NCBI GenBank assembly: GCA_023416895.1
Contig: JAEZGQ010000114.1
Span: 1-17,598, forward strand
DNA from: Bacillota bacterium
GTDB taxonomy: Bacteria; Bacillota; Clostridia; Christensenellales; CAG-138
Reading direction: 5' to 3'
DNA: 17,598 nt
In this document: piece after piece, positions 14,948-17,598 of the stretch
Position numbering within the stretch: position 1 is the stretch's first letter
Layout: each line of letters opens with the position of its first letter
Translations under genes and position numbers: made by a program
The notes under the pieces: model-generated
Databases searched by the model: none
What the model was told of the DNA's origin: nothing
The model's input: the letters and a program-made list of their open reading frames with translations, nothing else

Positions 14948-16614
14948 AGGATTTGCGCAGCCAAACCTATCTGAAGCGGCCGATATGGTCCAACATTCGC
15001 GCCCTTTACAAAGGGATGGGGTTCAGCGATTATGACCTTGAAAGGCCGATGATCGGCATAGCAAACTCTTGGAATACCGCCAACCCGGGGCATAGCGGCC
15101 TTAACGCAGTTGCAGAGGCCGTGCGACAGGGCATCTGGCAGGCGGGGGGCACGCCTGTGACATTCGGTATCATAGGGCCCTGCGACGGTATGGGTTGCGG
15201 AAACGACGGCATGCGCTATATACTTCCTGCTCGCGGCTTAATCGCAGACGAAGTGCAGAGCATGGCAGAGATCAACCATCTCGACGGGTTGGTGCTTTTG
15301 GGTTCCTGCGATAAGGTGATACCTGGGCTTTTGATGGCGGCGGCGCGGTTGGACCTGCCTGCGCTCCTCGTTAATGGAGGGCCGTCGCTTGCGGGCGTAC
15401 CATTTGATGGAAGGCAATCGGATAACTCCAGCGTCACAGAGGCGCTGACGATGCTCAACGACGGTAAGATTACGCAAGAGGAATACCTGCGTGTAGAAAA
15501 TGGCTCTAGCCTCTGCTGTGGCTCCTGCTCCTTCCTCGGTACGGCCAACACAATGTGCGCTGTCGCGGAAGCGCTTGGTATGATGTTGCCCGGCAGCTCC
15601 ATGATTCCCGCAGTCTATGCGGAGCGTCTGCGCGCAGCGCAGGCATCCGGACGTAGAATCGTCGATATGGTGCGCCAAGGACTTAACGCGCGCAAGGTCA
15701 TTAACTGCCATGGGCTTAGAAATGCGGCACGCCTAGGCATGGCAATTGGCGGCTCCACCAACATGGCGCTACATTTTCCAGCCATTGCTTACGAAGCGGA
15801 ATGCGCTTTTACCATGGAGGATATCGATGCAGTCGCCCGTTCAACGCCGCATCTTGCAAAAATATACCCAAACGGCCCGCTTACCGTGCCCGACTTTTAC
15901 GATGCAGGTGGTGTGCCCGCAGTGATGAAGCACCTTTTGCCTATGTTGGATGAGGAGGCTCTTTTGTGCACAGGGGAAACTTGGGCAGAAGCGCTCAAGA
16001 ATGTACCGGCTGTGGAAAATGCCATCATCCGTTCGCCAGAGAATGCATGGCACCCATGGGGCAGTCTTGCGGTACTGCGTGGTAACCTCGCACCGGATTC
16101 GGCGATTACGAAGCCCACCGCGATCGATCCAAGTATGCATCGCTTCAGCGGTGTTGCCCGTTGCTTCGATTCAGAGGAGGAAGCCTCCGAGGCTGTGCTT
16201 TCAGGAAGTATCCGCGCGGGCGACGTGCTTGTGATACGCTATGAGGGGCCGCGCGGCGGCCCGGGGATGCGTGAAATGGCACGCATCATGAAGATGCTCT
16301 ATGGACAGGGGCTTGCGCTCTCCACGGCCGTCGTCACGGACGGACGCTTTTCAGGTACGAACAATGGCTGTTTTGTGGGGCATGTGTCGCCGGAAGCATC
16401 CGCAGGCGGCCCGATTGCTGCGGTACGTGACGGCGATCGTATTTCCATCGATATTCCTACAGGTACGCTGACGCTGGAGATCCCTGTGGAAACGCTTCGG
16501 GAACGCCTAGAGAACCTTACGACGCCCATGAAAAAGAAAGCGATCGGCTGTCTGAACGTTTACGCAAGGCTGGCGGAGTCTGCCGACAAAGGCGGCATCA
16601 TTCCAAACAGGTAA
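14944..16614 (+). CDS. IlvD/Edd-family dehydratase, likely sugar-acid dehydratase
   Basis: A 556-residue iron-sulfur dehydratase whose start overlaps the previous stop (ATGA). Family motifs are GSCDKVIPG (120-128, with Cys122 and the Mg-binding Lys124), CGSCSFLGTANTM (192-204, with Cys195), GGSTNMALH, YEGPRGGPGMREM and TDGRFSGTNNG. Members remove water from 2,3-dihydroxy acids: IlvD in branched-chain amino acid synthesis, Edd on 6-phosphogluconate, and sugar-acid dehydratases on arabinonate, xylonate, fuconate and others. The first cluster-ligand position of [2Fe-2S] members (P-C-N) reads P-G-H here (Gly49), as in E. coli IlvD. Operon context (importer, aldolase, kinase, LacI) favours a sugar acid giving a 2-keto-3-deoxy product. 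A biosynthetic IlvD is less likely because no other ilv gene is nearby. Confidence 0.9.
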   Translation: MKDLRSQTYLKRPIWSNIRALYKGMGFSDYDLERPMIGIANSWNTANPGHSGLNAVAEAVRQGIWQAGGTPVTFGIIGPCDGMGCGNDGMRYILPARGLIADEVQSMAEINHLDGLVLLGSCDKVIPGLLMAAARLDLPALLVNGGPSLAGVPFDGRQSDNSSVTEALTMLNDGKITQEEYLRVENGSSLCCGSCSFLGTANTMCAVAEALGMMLPGSSMIPAVYAERLRAAQASGRRIVDMVRQGLNARKVINCHGLRNAARLGMAIGGSTNMALHFPAIAYEAECAFTMEDIDAVARSTPHLAKIYPNGPLTVPDFYDAGGVPAVMKHLLPMLDEEALLCTGETWAEALKNVPAVENAIIRSPENAWHPWGSLAVLRGNLAPDSAITKPTAIDPSMHRFSGVARCFDSEEEASEAVLSGSIRAGDVLVIRYEGPRGGPGMREMARIMKMLYGQGLALSTAVVTDGRFSGTNNGCFVGHVSPEASAGGPIAAVRDGDRISIDIPTGTLTLEIPVETLRERLENLTTPMKKKAIGCLNVYARLAESADKGGIIPNR

Positions 16615-16666
16615 CGTTCTTAGGCTCTATGCAGGTCCAGCAGGCATACTATCAAAAGCTGAGAAG

Positions 16667-16690
16667 AAAAGATCCCTTCATCGATCTTTT
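16667..16690. terminator. possible weak terminator after the sugar operon
   Basis: AAAAGATC (16667-16674) pairs with GATCTTTT (16683-16690) around an eight-base loop, and one more T follows. The stem is AT-rich, so termination would be inefficient. It lies about 55 bases after the dehydratase stop and is symmetrical, so it could act on both strands. No better terminator is visible. Confidence 0.35.
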
Positions 16691-16749
16691 TCCCCAACTT
16701 CGACAGACGTTCTTTTGTATGCTGTTTGCTGTGCTGACGACCGTGTCGT

Positions 16750-16915
16750 TCAATCTACAATCGTTCGGGGTCGTTCTATCTTTTCCCAGTGTCGGATCGC
16801 AATTTTCCCGGCTACCCCCGAACCTTATTGCTTCGCCGTAGCTGAGTTTATTTCCCCTTACATTTTCGACTGCTTTTTGCTTAAATGCTCCCGTGTATGG
16901 TTTACCTCTTGGCAT
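16750..16915 (-). pseudogene. 5' remnant of an IS3-family transposase orfA
   Basis: From ATG 16913-16915 the minus strand reads MPRGKPYTGAFKQKAVENV followed by NKLSYGEAIRFGG. This is the start of IS3-family OrfA proteins (usually MPRGKPYTxEFKQxVVExxRxxKLSYxEAARxFG). After a GGGGG run the frame shifts by one, and AGKIAIRHWEKIER continues the expected 'xxxWERIYLEEG' block before a stop at 16750-16752. The rest of orfA and all of orfB are absent; the remnant abuts the end of the dehydratase gene. It is non-functional as a transposase. A GGGGGTG ribosome-binding site precedes the ATG but is held in an inverted repeat. Confidence 0.75.
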
Positions 16916-16918
16916 GAT

Positions 16919-16975
16919 AGCACCCCCAAAGTTATTTCAGTACATCAGACTGTCTAACTTTAGGGGTGCTGTTCA
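16919..16975. mobile_element. IS3-family element end with terminal inverted repeat
   Basis: On the minus strand the element begins TGAACAGCACCCC (complement of 16963-16975), followed by TAAAGTTAGACA. This is the type of terminal repeat found in IS3-family elements upstream of orfA. AGCACCCCCAAAGTTA at 16919-16934 is an inverted copy (one mismatch) of TAACTTTAGGGGTGCT at 16955-16970, with a 20-base spacer. Only this end is present in the window; the other end, expected within about 1.3 kb, would fall in the intact dehydratase gene, so the element is truncated. Confidence 0.65.
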
Positions 16976-17458
16976 ATCTTGATTACTTTTGTTCATCTTC
17001 TTTTAAACAAATCCACCATTGGGTGAATCGTGTGTTATTGCTATCATTCCATAATAAACATAATGGGAAGTTCAGATAATCATTTAATTTAAACATAACG
17101 CGAAGTCGTTTTGTGCCTGTTATATTGTCCAAGTGGGCCGTGCCGATGGCCGATTTCGATTCCGGGTTTTGGTACATTCAAAAAAGAAAGCTACGAAACG
17201 CCTTAATTTAGGCACTGTCGGGGCAGCTAACCCATTGGCCCCGTTTTGCCTTGCCAGTCTTTCTTCTCTTTCACTTCCGCCAGAGGTTGGTTGCTTTTCT
17301 TCAAATCATCAATACTACCGTCTCAACGTAGGCAGAGTGGATAAACTGGATATTTTGAATTGTTCGTCCATCGAGAGAATAAATCCACAGTTTTTCAGCG
17401 TTTTACCCATTTGAGGGAACATATCCACTGATTTTACATCCCTGCGAAAACGGAATCA
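16976..17458. other. decayed or non-coding AT-rich region
   Basis: About 480 bases without a defensible gene. Short minus-strand stretches look protein-like (ITGTKRLRVMFKLNDYLNF near 17000-17120, and DDLKKSNQPLAEVKEKKDW near 17250-17310). They lie in different frames, separated by stops, with no ribosome-binding site. This fits erosion of a former gene next to the insertion element, but I recognise no family. A plus-strand frame at 17133-17414 has no such support. Confidence 0.4.
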
Positions 17459-17598
17459 TTAGCATTTCCCCAAAACACAACCGGTGCTTTCATACATTTT
17501 TCTGTGTGCAAAATAATTGTATGAACGGCATCCTCCGGCGCATATGCTTCCGTATTTGCATTCGCTGCAGCAACCTGTCAATTTCGATTTTGAAAATT
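17459..17598 (-). CDS. C-terminus of a radical SAM protein with SPASM domain (5' part outside window)
   Basis: The minus strand is open from the right edge to TAA at 17459-17461, giving 45 complete codons. They contain CSECKYGSICAGGC followed by R and, 16 residues later, another cysteine (GCVLGKC). The spacing C-x2-C-x5-C-x3-C-xn-C is the SPASM signature, which binds an auxiliary iron-sulfur cluster in radical SAM enzymes. These include maturases of modified peptides (AlbA, PqqE, thioether and SCIFF maturases) and anaerobic sulfatase-maturating enzymes. The radical SAM core (CxxxCxxC) lies outside the window, so I cannot say which substrate it modifies. A second frame is also open over about 45 codons, but it has no motif. 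Confidence 0.72.
   Translation of the reverse strand, partial: FSKSKLTGCCSECKYGSICAGGCRSYNYFAHRKMYESTGCVLGKC

Noticed and set aside
17133..17414. Plus-strand frame of 93 codons near the right edge
   Set aside because: No ribosome-binding site, no known motif, and biased low-complexity residues. It lies in an apparently eroded region.
17461..17598. Alternative minus-strand frame over the SPASM segment (contains PEDAVHTIILHTEKC)
   Set aside because: It is open and looks moderately protein-like. However, the neighbouring frame carries the exact cysteine spacing of a SPASM domain, and the Ala-rich sequence is what a shifted run of TGC codons gives.
1..17598. CRISPR arrays, tRNA or rRNA genes, riboswitches
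   Set aside because: I saw no regularly spaced repeats, cloverleaf-like sequences or conserved riboswitch cores on either strand. I could not run a covariance-model search.

Overview
The window looks like a chromosomal segment of a Firmicute (Bacillota), most likely a clostridium. The signs are strong AGGAGG-type ribosome-binding sites, GTG and TTG starts, sigma-A promoters of TTGACA-17-TATGAT type, cre-like LacI-family operators and a lipoprotein sugar-binding protein. I cannot name a species. The left third (bases 1-4600) is more AT-rich than the sugar operon.

Layout. (1) 1-123: the 3' end of a HAD-family gene resembling beta-phosphoglucomutase. (2) 694-4586: a three-gene ABC export-type system (two FtsX/MacB-like permeases and an ATPase), closed by a bidirectional terminator at 4736-4763. 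(3) 4885-5980, minus strand: a promoter, a LacI-type operator, a wrecked carboxylesterase gene, and an intact DUF624 (YesL-like) membrane protein gene. (4) 6048-7136: a LacI-family regulator with a near-consensus promoter and an operator at its start site. (5) 7415-16614: a nine-gene carbohydrate operon with a solute-binding lipoprotein, two permeases, a DapA/KDG-type aldolase, a D-2-hydroxyacid dehydrogenase, a PfkB kinase, a SIS-domain isomerase, an RbsD/FucU mutarotase and an IlvD/Edd dehydratase. A hairpin and the remnant of a second, unrelated esterase on the other strand interrupt it at 12514-12889. (6) 16750-16975: the decayed 5' end of an IS3-family element. (7) 17459-17598, minus strand: the C-terminus of a radical SAM protein, recognised by its SPASM cysteine motif.

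How the genes fit together. Regions 3-5 read as one sugar-catabolic locus controlled by the local LacI protein. Three copies of a TGAAAnCGTTTnC operator lie at the minus-strand promoter, at the lacI promoter and ahead of the binding-protein gene. The enzymes fit import of a sugar or sugar acid followed by mutarotation, reduction or oxidation at C2, dehydration to a 2-keto-3-deoxy acid, and then phosphorylation and/or aldol cleavage. The substrate cannot be read from the sequence. The two esterase pseudogenes suggest that the ancestral locus also removed acyl groups from an esterified plant-type carbohydrate. The importer has no ATPase in the window and probably borrows a shared one.

The items most worth following up are the three-operator regulon, the two esterase pseudogenes, the uncharacterised sugar-acid gene set, and the radical SAM/SPASM gene that runs off the right edge.
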